Positions 9,825 to 18,213 of a DNA stretch of 64,000 nt are shown piece after piece (position 1 is the first letter of the stretch; every line of letters starts with the position of its first letter). This DNA comes from Inquilinus ginsengisoli_A. Its GTDB lineage: Bacteria; Pseudomonadota; Alphaproteobacteria; DSM-16000; Inquilinaceae. The position numbers and the translations under genes are program-made. Below the pieces are notes generated by a model. The model ran no database searches. It was given only the letters and a program-made list of their open reading frames with translations, and was not told the origin of the DNA. The stretch covers positions 558,001 through 622,000 of the forward strand of contig NZ_JAVDPW010000004.1 in NCBI RefSeq assembly GCF_031453975.1, read 5' to 3'.

Positions 9825-10708
9825 AGCTGGGCCGCCTGAGGCCGGGCGTCGCCGCCGCGCCGGAAGGCACGCGGCGACAGGCCGGTCTCCTTGGCGAACA
9901 GCCGCGAGAAATAGGCCGGGTCGGTGAAGCCGAGGGCATAGCCGGCATCGGCCACCGAGATGTTGGAGTAGAGCAGCAGCCGCTTGGCCTCGAGCAGCAG
10001 CCGGTCCTGGATCAGCCGGGCCGGGGGTGCGCCCGCCACCCGGCGGCAGGCGGCCCAGAGCCGCTTCGGGCTGACCGCCAGCGCCCGGGCATAGTCCTCG
10101 ACCTCGTCATGGCTGCGGTAGCGCTCCTCGATCCGCTCGCGGAACCGGGCCACCAGCAGCGCCTGGGGCCCCGGCGCCGCCGTCTCCCCTCCCCCCGCCT
10201 GCGCCAGGCGCAGCACCTCGACCAGGATGCCGACCAGCAGCGCCTCCACCGCCGCGGCGCGGCCGGGCGCCAGCCACGCCAGCTCGCGCGACAGCCGGCC
10301 CAGGCTGGCCAGGATGAAGCCCTGGTCGACGACCGGGATCACGGCCGGGGCGGCGAAGAGCGGCCGGAACTCCGGCTCGCGCCGCAGCAGCTCGCGCAGC
10401 GTGGTGTCCGACACCGTCAGCACCGAACCCACCGTCTCCGGCTCGAAGTCGAAGCCATGCACCACCCCGGCCGGCATCAGCAGCAGGCACGGCGCCGGCA
10501 GCCGGATCGACTGCCCCTCGGCCCGCACCACGCCGCCGCCGCGGGTGAAGTGGAAGATGTGGTTCAGGTTGGCATGGGCATGCGCCCGGATGGTCCAGTC
10601 GCTGGGACGGCTGCGATCCTCCAGTGCCTCCAAATGCAGGAAGCGGTCATCGACCGTCCTGGGCGCCTCGCCATAGAGGAAGAAGTTCGGGATCACAGGG
10701 GCTTGCAT
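9743..10708 (-). CDS. pobR: AraC-family regulator of 4-hydroxybenzoate catabolism (PobR-like)
   Basis: A 321-residue regulator with an N-terminal cupin-type sensor (HAHANLNHIFHFTRGGGVV and LLMPAGVVHGFDFE) and a C-terminal double helix-turn-helix (VEDYARALAVSPKRLWAACR, then SVADAGYALGFTDPAYFSRLFAKETGLSP). PobR activators of the AraC type are encoded divergently from pobA, and that is exactly the arrangement here, with a 166-bp shared promoter region. The gene name rests on this context plus domain layout. The last 27 or so codons overlap the convergent SDR gene, so the true end function of the tail is uncertain, although the stop itself is clear. Confidence 0.85.
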   Translation of the reverse strand: MQAPVIPNFFLYGEAPRTVDDRFLHLEALEDRSRPSDWTIRAHAHANLNHIFHFTRGGGVVRAEGQSIRLPAPCLLLMPAGVVHGFDFEPETVGSVLTVSDTTLRELLRREPEFRPLFAAPAVIPVVDQGFILASLGRLSRELAWLAPGRAAAVEALLVGILVEVLRLAQAGGGETAAPGPQALLVARFRERIEERYRSHDEVEDYARALAVSPKRLWAACRRVAGAPPARLIQDRLLLEAKRLLLYSNISVADAGYALGFTDPAYFSRLFAKETGLSPRAFRRGGDARPQAAQLQTIVSTTPPSTRSAAPLVAEARGEAT

Positions 10709-10760
10709 GACGGTCCTGCCTTCTACCGCCGATCTTCGGGCGCGGCGTGAGGGAAGAAAT

Positions 10761-10797
10761 GTCCAATTTATCTGCCGCCGCGTCCATTGCTTTCGCC
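10761..10797 (+). promoter_or_regulatory. Candidate PobR operator: two direct half-sites 21 bp apart
   Basis: GTCCAATTTATCTGCC (10761-10776) and GTCCATTGCTTTCGCC (10782-10797) agree at about 10 of 16 positions, and their starts are 21 bp apart, two helical turns. Direct repeats with this spacing are how AraC-family activators usually bind. The pair sits in the pobR-pobA intergenic region, 78 bp before the pobA start. Confidence 0.4.
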
Positions 10798-10874
10798 ACC
10801 CCCGCGCTTAGCCTTTCCCCGAGATCGCGGCCCCTGATGCCGCGCCGTCGGACGGACTCCGGGAGGGCCTTGGA

Positions 10875-12047
10875 ATGCGCACCCAGATCGCCATCATCGG
10901 CGCCGGGCCGGCCGGGCTGGTCCTGGCCCATCTGCTGCACCGCGCCGGCATCGACGCCGTGGTGGTCGAGCGCCGCAGCCGCGACTATGTCGAGGGCCGG
11001 GTCCGCGCCGGGGTGCTGGAGCAGGGCACCGTCGAACTGCTGGACCGGCTGGGCGTCGGCGCCCGCATGCGGCGCGAGGGGCTGCCCCACGCCGGCACCA
11101 ACCTGGCGGTGGACGGCGAGATGTTCCGCATCGACATGCAGGCGCTGACCGGGTCCGGCATCATGGTCTACGGCCAGCAAGAGGTGATGCGCGACCTGTT
11201 CGACGCGGCGGAGGAGCGCGGCCTGCCGATCGTGTTCGAGGCCGAGGAGGTGCAGCCGCACGACATCGGGACCGACCGGCCCCATGTCACCTGGCGCCGG
11301 GACGGCGCCGAGCACCGGCTGGACTGCGACTTCGTCGCCGGCTGCGACGGCTTCCACGGGGTCAGCCGCGGCTGCATCCCCGACGGTGTGCGCCAGGAGT
11401 TCGAACGGGTCTATCCCTTCGGCTGGCTGGGGATCCTGGCCGAGGTGCCGCCAGCCGCGCATGAGCTGATCTACGCCAACCACGAGCGCGGCTTCGCCCT
11501 GGCCAGCATGCGGTCGGCCGGCCGCAGCCGCTACTACGTGCAATGCCCGCTGGACGACCGGATCGAGGACTGGCCGGACGACCGCTTCTGGGACGAGCTC
11601 TGCCTGCGGCTGGGCCCCCAGGCGGCGGCGGGGGTGACCCGCGGCCGGTCCTTCGAGAAGAGCATCGCGCCGCTGCGCAGCTTCGTCACCGAGCCGATGC
11701 GCCACGGCAGGCTGTTCCTGGCCGGCGATGCCGCCCACATCGTGCCGCCGACCGGGGCCAAGGGCATGAACCTGGCGGTGTCGGACGTGGTGATGCTGGC
11801 CGAGGCCCTGGCCGAGTTCTACCAGGACAAGTCGGCCGCCGGAATCGACGGCTATTCCGCCCGCGCCCTTGCCCGGGTGTGGAAGGCGGAACGGTTCTCC
11901 TGGTGGTTCACCGGCCTGACCCACCGCTTCCCCGGGACCGGGCCGCTGGAGCGCCGGCTGCAGCAGGCGGAACTGGCCTACATCAAGGGCTCCCGTGCCG
12001 CCCAGACGACGCTGGCCGAGAACTATGTCGGGCTGCCGCTGGTCTAG
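10875..12047 (+). CDS. pobA: 4-hydroxybenzoate 3-monooxygenase
   Basis: FAD- and NADPH-dependent hydroxylase that turns 4-hydroxybenzoate into protocatechuate, the entry to the beta-ketoadipate pathway. It has 390 residues, against 394 in the Pseudomonas enzyme, and can be aligned along nearly all of its length. Visible are the FAD motif GAGPAG, the DG motif CDGFHGVSR and the GDAAHIVPPTGAKGMNLA motif. Substrate-site residues are kept: the Tyr in HELIYANH (Y201), Ser and Arg in LASMRSA (S212, R214), Tyr in SRYYVQ (Y222) and Tyr in NYVGLP (Y385). The protocatechuate ring-cleavage genes are not in the window. Confidence 0.97.
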   Translation: MRTQIAIIGAGPAGLVLAHLLHRAGIDAVVVERRSRDYVEGRVRAGVLEQGTVELLDRLGVGARMRREGLPHAGTNLAVDGEMFRIDMQALTGSGIMVYGQQEVMRDLFDAAEERGLPIVFEAEEVQPHDIGTDRPHVTWRRDGAEHRLDCDFVAGCDGFHGVSRGCIPDGVRQEFERVYPFGWLGILAEVPPAAHELIYANHERGFALASMRSAGRSRYYVQCPLDDRIEDWPDDRFWDELCLRLGPQAAAGVTRGRSFEKSIAPLRSFVTEPMRHGRLFLAGDAAHIVPPTGAKGMNLAVSDVVMLAEALAEFYQDKSAAGIDGYSARALARVWKAERFSWWFTGLTHRFPGTGPLERRLQQAELAYIKGSRAAQTTLAENYVGLPLV

Positions 12048-12136
12048 CGACCTCGGCGACGGCCGGCACGAGATTCCGCTAGATACGTTCCTTGTTTGTT
12101 CTTATCATGGAGGGATAGTCGGCCTGGAGCTTCGCC

Positions 12137-12826
12137 ATGCAGCTCTCCTTCCCGCTCGACGACGATCCGCTTCTGCCGAAGGTCCGCGCCCGGCTGCGCG
12201 CCGGCGCCGGTCCCTGCCGCGACGAGCCGCGACGCGATCCGGTCAGCCAGCTCGTCAGGAGCATGCTCGGCTCCAAGACGCGGGACGAGGTGTCGATCCG
12301 GGCCTTCGAGCAGCTGCACGGCCGGTATCCGTCCTGGGACGCTCTGCGGCAGGCGGCGCCGCAGCGGATCGAACGCGCCATCTGGATGGTGAACCACGCC
12401 GCGCGCAAGGCCGAGCAGCTGCCCCAGGCGCTGCGCATGATCGTGGCCCGCAGCGGCGGCCTCGCCCTCGACTTCCTGGCGGATCTGGAGGAGGAGGCGG
12501 CGATGCGATGGCTGGGCGACCTGCCGGGGGTCGGCCCCAAGATCGCCGCTTCGGTCCTGAACTTCAGCACGCTGCGCAAGCGCGAACTGGTGGTCGACAC
12601 CCATCTGCTGCGGGTCGGCGAAAGGCTGGGGCTGCTGCCGGCCAAGCCCGACTATGAGGCCGGGCATAACGGGCTGATGCGGCTGGTCCCGGAAGGCTGG
12701 ACCGCCGACGAGCTGTACGAGCTTCACCGGCTGATCAAGTCGCTGGGCCAGACGGTCTGCACCGTCCGGGCACCGGCCTGCGACCGCTGCCCGCTGCAGG
12801 ATCTCTGCCCCCGCCGCGGATGCTGA
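12137..12826 (+). CDS. Endonuclease III-like DNA glycosylase (HhH-GPD, 4Fe-4S)
   Basis: A base-excision repair type protein of 229 residues. The helix-hairpin-helix is LGDLPGVGPKIAASVL, with the Lys in the place of the E. coli Nth catalytic K120, and VVDTHLLRV carries the Asp equivalent to D138. The C-terminal iron-sulfur loop has four cysteines spaced C-x6-C-x2-C-x5-C (CTVRAPACDRCPLQDLC). Both catalytic residues are therefore present and it should be a bifunctional glycosylase/lyase, although it diverges from canonical Nth around the helix-hairpin-helix and the N-terminus, so the damaged base it prefers may differ. It converges with msrA. Confidence 0.88.
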   Translation: MQLSFPLDDDPLLPKVRARLRAGAGPCRDEPRRDPVSQLVRSMLGSKTRDEVSIRAFEQLHGRYPSWDALRQAAPQRIERAIWMVNHAARKAEQLPQALRMIVARSGGLALDFLADLEEEAAMRWLGDLPGVGPKIAASVLNFSTLRKRELVVDTHLLRVGERLGLLPAKPDYEAGHNGLMRLVPEGWTADELYELHRLIKSLGQTVCTVRAPACDRCPLQDLCPRRGC

Positions 12827-12828
12827 CC

Positions 12829-12863
12829 CGGCGGCAGGACGGGGATGCCCCATCCCGCCGCCG
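12829..12863. terminator. Possible bidirectional hairpin between convergent genes
   Basis: An outer stem CGGCGG/CCGCCG and an inner stem GGGATG/CATCCC with a CCC loop lie between the stops of the endonuclease III-like gene and msrA, with an unpaired stretch on the left side. It has no T-run. The position between two convergent stops is the main support. Confidence 0.3.
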
Positions 12864-12868
12864 TGCGG

Positions 12869-13486
12869 TCAGTGGGCTGCGTCCTTCGCCCCGGCCTTCA
12901 GCAGGTCGCCATGCACCTTCTTCAGCTTCTCCACCTTCGGGGTGGACACCGCGCGGATATAGGGCTGGTTCGGGTTCCGGGCGGCGTAGTCGTGGTGGTA
13001 TTCCTCGGCCTCGTAGAAGGCCTCCAGCGGCACCACCTCGGTCGCCACCGGGTCATCGAACAGGCCGGCCTTGTCGATCTGGGCGATATAGGCCTCGGCC
13101 ACCCGCTTCTGCTCACCATCGGCGGTGAAGATCGCCGAGCGGTACTGGCGGCCGACATCGGCGCCCTGGCGGTCCTTCTGCGTCGGGTCGTGCGCGATCG
13201 AGAAGAACAGCTTGAGGATCTGCCCCAACCCGATCTTGCCGGCGTCGTAGACGACCTCGATCACCTCGGCATGGTTGGTGCGGCCGGTGCTGACGGTGCG
13301 GTAGTCCGCCGTGTCCTTGCTGTCGCCGGCATAGCCGGGCCGCACCGAGAGCACGCCGTCGAGCTGGGAGTAGACCGCCTCGGTGCACCAGAAGCAGCCG
13401 CCGCCCAGCACGATCGAGCGGCGGCCCTGCTCGGTGGCGGCCAGCTCGGGATCGGGGAAGGACCAGGGGTCGATCTTCAAGCCCAT
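12869..13486 (-). CDS. msrA: Peptide-methionine (S)-S-oxide reductase MsrA
   Basis: Repairs oxidised methionine in proteins, with thioredoxin as electron donor. It has 205 residues. The catalytic motif GGGCFWC is at residues 28-34 with nucleophile Cys31. It is followed by the substrate-pocket segments VRPGYAGD and RTNHAEVIEVVYD, then DVGRQYRSAIF, all typical of MsrA. There is no signal peptide, so it acts in the cytoplasm. It is a single gene converging on the endonuclease III-like gene. The usual GYAGG is GYAGDSKDTADY here, a mild variation. Confidence 0.95.
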   Translation of the reverse strand: MGLKIDPWSFPDPELAATEQGRRSIVLGGGCFWCTEAVYSQLDGVLSVRPGYAGDSKDTADYRTVSTGRTNHAEVIEVVYDAGKIGLGQILKLFFSIAHDPTQKDRQGADVGRQYRSAIFTADGEQKRVAEAYIAQIDKAGLFDDPVATEVVPLEAFYEAEEYHHDYAARNPNQPYIRAVSTPKVEKLKKVHGDLLKAGAKDAAH

Positions 13487-13861
13487 GACGAAACCTCCAG
13501 GGTGCCGGGCGGGAACGCCGGTCTGCGGTGACGGTTCGCGTCAGCAAAGGATGTGGTTGCAGACCCGCCCGGACAAGCCCCGGAGTGAAAGCGCCCGATC
13601 AGCAGGGCGCGGCCTCACGGCCCCTCCCCTGCATGAAGCGGCACCGTGGAGACAACACTTGACTCCGTCCACAGTGGATGATCACAATGATTTTCGCCAT
13701 TTCGAAGAACCGGACGACGCTCGGGCCGGCCTTCCTTGGCAGAGTGCGACTGTCTGCTCTTTCATCATTCGATGCCGATAAAGAAGGCATGAATACCCTG
13801 CCCTGTGCAGGAAGCCTTTTCTTTCGGTGATTTGTGTCAGTTCTTCCGCCACGGGGAGAAG
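13487..13861. other. Intergenic region between divergent msrA and the FAD oxidoreductase gene
   Basis: About 375 bases that must hold promoters for both flanking genes. I see no coding frame, tRNA or strong hairpin. A possible start at 13805 for the downstream gene lies inside it but lacks a ribosome site. Confidence 0.4.
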
Positions 13862-15178
13862 ATGATACAGCACACGCCCCTTGAGCCGTCGCTGTGGTTC
13901 GCCACGGCGGCCGCCGCGCCGGAGACCGCGCCGCTGGACGGCACCATCGACGCGCCGGTCTGCGTGATCGGGGCCGGCTACACCGGCCTGTCCACCGCGC
14001 TGCATCTCGGCGAGCGCGGCGTCGAGGCGGTGGTGCTGGAGGCCGAGCAGATCGGCCATGGCGGGTCGGGCCGCAACGCCGGCCACTGCACCCCGACCTT
14101 CCATGTCCATGAGATTCCGGCGATCCGACGGATGCTGGGCGAACCCTTCGCGTCGCGCCTGATCGAGCGCCAGACCAACGCGGCCAACCTGGCCTTCGAC
14201 ATCATCCGCCGCCACGGCATCGACTGCGAGGCGGTGCAGACCGGCTACATCCAGGCGGCGCATGCCAGCGGCGCCATGGCGAAGCTGGAGCGGCGATGCC
14301 GCCAATATGCCGAGATCGGCAAGGCGACGCGGCTGCTCGACCGCGACGAGGCCCAGCGCCTCACCGGGTCGCCGCGCTTCTGCGGCGGCTGGTTCCACCC
14401 CGAGGGCGGGCACCTCAACCCGCTGGGCTACGCCCGGGGCCTGGCGCGGGCCGCCATGGCCCAGGGCGCGCAGGTCTTCACCCGGTCCCGCGTCACCGGC
14501 ATCAAGGCCCAGGGCGGGCGCTGGCGGGTCGAGACCCCGTCCGGCGCCGTCGTCGCCGATAAGGTGGTCTGCGGCACCGGCGCCTACACCACCGGCTTCT
14601 GGCCGGGGCTGGAGCAGAGCTTCACACGGCTCGGCGTCGCCGTGCTGGCGACCCAGCCGCTGAGCGACAACCTGCGCAAGACCATCGCGCCGGAGAACAA
14701 CACCGTCGTCGACAGCCGCCGCGACACTTCAATCTACAAATACGACAAGGACGGCCGGCTGGTGACCTCGGTCTTCGTCGAAGGCCGCCGCGGCGGGGAC
14801 GCCGCCTACACCAAGGCGCTGATGCGCGGGAAGCTGCAATGGCTGCTGCCGCAGCTGACCGAGGTCGACTTCCAGTACTACTGGTCCGGCGCGCTGGACA
14901 TGCAGCCGCGGACGATCCCGCGGCTGTTCGAGCTGGCGCCGGGCATGGTCGCCTCGCTCGGCTATTCCGGCCGCGGCGTGCCGACCGGCACGATGATGGG
15001 CGCGGTGCTGGCCGATTGGGCCACGGGGACGCCGCCCGGCGACCTCGCCTTGCCGGTCGAGAGGCTGCAGCGCGCCCCGATCTACATGAACTTCATGCCG
15101 CGCGTGATGCTGGCCTGGTCGCGGCTGCGCGACCAGCGGCTGGCCCGGCGCGACGGCCTGGACCCACCACCGTTCTGA
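13862..15178 (+). CDS. NAD(P)/FAD-dependent oxidoreductase (DadA/PuuB-like)
   Basis: A flavoprotein amine or amino-acid oxidase of 438 residues in the DAO family. The FAD motif is VCVIGAGYTGLSTALHLGERG (about residues 32-52), followed by an acidic strand end and GGSGRNAGHCTP, the loop common to gamma-glutamylputrescine oxidase-like enzymes. The C-terminal flavin-binding segment is LGYSGRGVPTGTMMG. The ATG at 13862 follows GGGGAGAAG and is preferred over a GTG at 13805. A MarR regulator gene follows 95 bp downstream. The substrate is probably an amine or amino acid, but it is not proven by sequence. Confidence 0.88.
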   Translation: MIQHTPLEPSLWFATAAAAPETAPLDGTIDAPVCVIGAGYTGLSTALHLGERGVEAVVLEAEQIGHGGSGRNAGHCTPTFHVHEIPAIRRMLGEPFASRLIERQTNAANLAFDIIRRHGIDCEAVQTGYIQAAHASGAMAKLERRCRQYAEIGKATRLLDRDEAQRLTGSPRFCGGWFHPEGGHLNPLGYARGLARAAMAQGAQVFTRSRVTGIKAQGGRWRVETPSGAVVADKVVCGTGAYTTGFWPGLEQSFTRLGVAVLATQPLSDNLRKTIAPENNTVVDSRRDTSIYKYDKDGRLVTSVFVEGRRGGDAAYTKALMRGKLQWLLPQLTEVDFQYYWSGALDMQPRTIPRLFELAPGMVASLGYSGRGVPTGTMMGAVLADWATGTPPGDLALPVERLQRAPIYMNFMPRVMLAWSRLRDQRLARRDGLDPPPF

Positions 15179-15273
15179 ACCTGCTTTCGCCCCCGCTTCA
15201 CCGCCTCCCGCTTCACCGGTTGTCAGATCCATGTGGAACTGTCATTTGGCCATGAACCGCACAACCAAGGACG

Positions 15274-15819
15274 ATGGCGCCCGCCATGACCAATGGCCGC
15301 AACGATGGACGCGCCCGCCCGCGCAGCAACCCGCAGATCCCGAAGACGATCGACTTCTCGGACATCGACTTCGACATCTTCACCGATCTCCTCAGCTTCT
15401 ACGTCCGCACGGTCAACCTGCTGGTCAGCCGGGACCTGGACGAGCAGACCGAGACGCTGTCGCTGGCCGGCGGCACCGGCAAGATCTCGACCCTGCTGCT
15501 GGTCGGCAGCAACCCGGGCATCCGCCCGTCGGTGCTGGCCCATTTCATCCTCAAGGACCGCTCGGCGATGGCGCGGCTGCTGGAGCAGATGCAGCAGGCC
15601 GGGCTGATCGAGCAGAAGGTCTCGCCGACCGAGCGTCGGGCCCGGGAGCTGTACTTGACCGACACGGGCCGGCGCGTCGCGGAGGACGTCCGTGCCGTCG
15701 CCCGCCGACAGTCCGCCGATTTCTTCTCGGTGCTGACGGAAGGGGAGCAGGGCGACCTGCTGCGCATCCTACGCAAGCTCTACGAGAACTACGTCGAGCA
15801 GGCGCCGACGGTGGACTAG
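15274..15819 (+). CDS. MarR-family transcriptional regulator
   Basis: A 181-residue winged-helix regulator. The helix-turn-helix region reads NPGIRPSVLAHFILKDRSAM followed by ARLLEQMQQAGLIEQ, and the wing contains the family's DRR-like turn as SPTERRARELYLTDTGRR. The N-terminal 30 residues are basic and probably disordered. MarR proteins usually repress neighbouring genes and respond to small aromatic or amine ligands. The likely targets are the FAD oxidoreductase before it or the SDR/ABC operon after it. Confidence 0.9.
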   Translation: MAPAMTNGRNDGRARPRSNPQIPKTIDFSDIDFDIFTDLLSFYVRTVNLLVSRDLDEQTETLSLAGGTGKISTLLLVGSNPGIRPSVLAHFILKDRSAMARLLEQMQQAGLIEQKVSPTERRARELYLTDTGRRVAEDVRAVARRQSADFFSVLTEGEQGDLLRILRKLYENYVEQAPTVD

Positions 15820-15845
15820 CCTCTCCGGCTTCATTCCTTTTTAGT

Positions 15846-15882
15846 CCCCCCTCCCCTTGCGGGAGGGGGCTAGGGGGAGGGG
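15846..15882 (+). repeat. GC-rich extragenic repeat, left arm
   Basis: A 37-bp sequence beginning CCCCCCTCCCCTTGCGGGAG and ending CTAGGGGGAGGGG. It is repeated in reverse orientation at 15973-16010. The unit itself can form a short hairpin around TTGCGGG. Such CCTCCCCTTGCGGGAGGGG units are widespread extragenic repeats in GC-rich alphaproteobacteria. Confidence 0.7.
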
Positions 15883-15972
15883 TCTGCGCGCGTCCGCGCG
15901 TGAATGCGTATGGACCCTGCCCCGCCATTCAGTCCGGCCCAATACGGCCTAGATCGGTTCACTCGGAGAGAA

Positions 15973-16010
15973 CCCCCTCCCCCTACCCCCCTCCCGCAAG
16001 GGGAGGGGGG
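15973..16010 (-). repeat. GC-rich extragenic repeat, right arm (inverted copy)
   Basis: Nearly exact reverse complement of the unit at 15846-15882 (CCCTACCCCCCTCCCGCAAG and flanks). The two copies flank about 90 bp of non-coding sequence between the MarR and SDR genes. Together they could fold into a long stem that separates the two transcripts. Confidence 0.7.
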
Positions 16011-16071
16011 ACTCGTGGGGTTTCGGCTGGGGAATGGGAGTCTCTGACGGCAGGCGTTGACGGAGGCCACC

Positions 16072-16770
16072 ATGACTGACGCCCGCGTGGCAATGATCTC
16101 CGGCGCCAGCCGCGGCATCGGGTCCGAGATCGCCGCGGCCCTGGCCCGCGCCGGCTGGCGGCTCAGCCTCGGCGCCCGCAACCCGGCGCAGCTGACCCCG
16201 CCGCCCGGCGCCGACGCCCTGGCGCACTGCTTCGACGCCCGCGATCCAGCCTCGGAAAAGCTGTGGGTCGCAGCGACCGCCGAGCGCTTCGGCCGGATCG
16301 ACGCGGTCATCGCCAATGCCGGCATCATGATCCCGAAGACGGTGATCGCGGCCGACGACGCCGACCTCGACGACCTGATTCAGGTCAACGTCAAATCGCC
16401 GCTGCGCCTGGTGCGGGCCGCCTGGCCGCATCTCGTCGCCTCGGGCCATGGCCGGGTGGTCACCATCGCCTCGCTGTCGGGCAAGCGGGTCAAATCGGCG
16501 GGCTCGGGCCTCTATGCCGTCAGCAAATTCGCCGCCCTGGCCATGACCCACGCCATCCGCCATGCCGGCTGGGACGAGGGCGTGCGCGCCACCGCGATCT
16601 GCCCCGGCTTCGTCGCCACCGATATGGCCGCCGCTGCCACCAGCCGGCCGCCCGAAGGCATGACCCAGCCGCAGGACGTGGCGCGCATCGTCGCCTTCGT
16701 GCTCGACCTGCCCGGCACGGCGAGCATCGCCGAGGTCCCGATCAATTCGACCCTGGAGGACAGCTGGTGA
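16072..16770 (+). CDS. SDR family oxidoreductase
   Basis: Classical short-chain dehydrogenase of 232 residues: SGASRGIGSEIAAAL cofactor motif, ANAG in the fourth strand, the catalytic Ser in IASLSG and the YAVSK active site, then TAICPGFVATDM. The ATG at 16072 follows CGGAGG at the right distance; a TTG at 16057 is less likely. It is the first gene of what looks like one transcription unit with an FAD oxidoreductase (37 bp on) and an ABC importer. In that setting it probably oxidises or reduces an intermediate of the imported compound. Confidence 0.92.
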   Translation: MTDARVAMISGASRGIGSEIAAALARAGWRLSLGARNPAQLTPPPGADALAHCFDARDPASEKLWVAATAERFGRIDAVIANAGIMIPKTVIAADDADLDDLIQVNVKSPLRLVRAAWPHLVASGHGRVVTIASLSGKRVKSAGSGLYAVSKFAALAMTHAIRHAGWDEGVRATAICPGFVATDMAAAATSRPPEGMTQPQDVARIVAFVLDLPGTASIAEVPINSTLEDSW

Positions 16771-16807
16771 GCCCGATGCCTGCCATGGATAAACGGGGAG
16801 GCCGCTG

Positions 16808-18136
16808 ATGGGGCTGCAGGTCGACAGCGTCGAGCCGGATGCCGCCCTGCCCGCCCGGGCCGATGTGGTGATCGTCGGCGGCGGCATCATCGGCACCAGC
16901 GCCGCGCTGGCCCTGGCCCGGCGCGGCGTCTTGGTGGCGCTGTGCGAGAAGGGCCACATCGCCGGCGAACAGTCGAGCCGCAACTGGGGTTGGTGCCGCA
17001 AGACCCGGCGCGATCCGCGCGAGATCCCGCTGATCATCGAGAGCATGCGGCTGTGGGAGGACATGAACCGGAGCGTGGAGGCCGAGACCGGCTTCCGCCA
17101 GACCGGCATCCTGTTCGCGGTCGAGACCGACCAGGAGATCGCGGAATACGAGGCGTGGCTGGAGCATGCCCGCCCCTACCAGCTCGACGCCCGGCTGATC
17201 TCCAGCGCCGAATTCGACCGGCTGATGCCCGGTGCCGGCGGGCGCTGGAAGGCCGCGCTCTACTCCGCCTCCGACGGCAGGGCCGAGCCGCAGCGCGCCG
17301 CCCCCGCCATCGCCCGCGCGGCGCGCCAGGCCGGCGCCACCATACTGACCGATTGCGCCGTCCGCGGCATCGACCGCGCCGGCGGCCGCATCGCCGCCGT
17401 GGTCACCGAACGCGGCCGCATCCCCTGCGACAGCGTGATCGTGGCGGGCGGCGCCTGGTCGCGCCGCTTCCTCAGCGATCTCGGCCTGCGGTTGCCGCAG
17501 CTGAAGGTGCGGTCCAGCGCGATGCGGACGGCGCCGCTGGAGGGCGGGCCTGAGACGGCGATGTGGTCGAAGCAGTTCGCCTTCCGCAAGCGCCATGACG
17601 GCGGCTACACCATCGCCAACGGCAACGCCAATGTCTCGCCGATCGTGCCCGACAGCTTCCGCTTCTTCGGTGACTTCCTGCCGGCGCTGCGCATGGAATG
17701 GTCGGCGCTGAAGCTGCGGGTCGACGGCCGCTTCGTGCAGGAGTGGCGGGAGGCGGCGCCAGTGCCGCTGGACCAGCCGTCGCCCTATGAGCAGGTCCGG
17801 GTGCTCGATCCCGCGCCGGACCGGCGCTACACGCGGCAGGCGATGGCCGACCTGGCCAGGCAGTTCCCGGCCTTCGCCGGGGCCAAGGTGGTTCAGGAAT
17901 GGGCCGGGCTGATCGACGTGACGCCCGACGCGGTGCCGGTGATCTCGACCGTCGACACGGTGCCGGGGCTGGTGGTGGCGACCGGCTTTTCCGGCCACGG
18001 CTTCGGCATCGGCCCCGCCGCCGGGCACCTGGCCGCCGACCTCGCGACCGGCGCCCGGCCGATCGTCGACCCGACGGCGTTCCGCTTCTCGCGCTTCACC
18101 GACGGATCAAGGCCCAGGCCGATGGCCGGGGTGTGA
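16808..18136 (+). CDS. NAD(P)/FAD-dependent oxidoreductase (D-amino-acid dehydrogenase-like)
   Basis: DAO-family flavoprotein of 442 residues. The FAD-binding motif is DVVIVGGGIIGTSAALALARR (about residues 19-39), followed by the SSRNWGWCRKTRRDPRE loop and a C-terminal GFSGHGFGIGPAAGHLAADLATG flavin contact. These features fit the DadA/glycine oxidase-like group that oxidises amino acids, sarcosine-like amines or opines. It sits between an SDR gene and the genes of an oligopeptide-type importer, so the imported substrate is likely to be an amino-acid derivative. GGGGAGGCCGCTG precedes the start. Confidence 0.9.
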   Translation: MGLQVDSVEPDAALPARADVVIVGGGIIGTSAALALARRGVLVALCEKGHIAGEQSSRNWGWCRKTRRDPREIPLIIESMRLWEDMNRSVEAETGFRQTGILFAVETDQEIAEYEAWLEHARPYQLDARLISSAEFDRLMPGAGGRWKAALYSASDGRAEPQRAAPAIARAARQAGATILTDCAVRGIDRAGGRIAAVVTERGRIPCDSVIVAGGAWSRRFLSDLGLRLPQLKVRSSAMRTAPLEGGPETAMWSKQFAFRKRHDGGYTIANGNANVSPIVPDSFRFFGDFLPALRMEWSALKLRVDGRFVQEWREAAPVPLDQPSPYEQVRVLDPAPDRRYTRQAMADLARQFPAFAGAKVVQEWAGLIDVTPDAVPVISTVDTVPGLVVATGFSGHGFGIGPAAGHLAADLATGARPIVDPTAFRFSRFTDGSRPRPMAGV

Positions 18137-18213
18137 CAGGCGGCCGGTGGGGAGACGGGCGAAGACCTGCCCCCACCGGCCTGGCGACACAACGAATATG
18201 GGAGAGCTTCACC

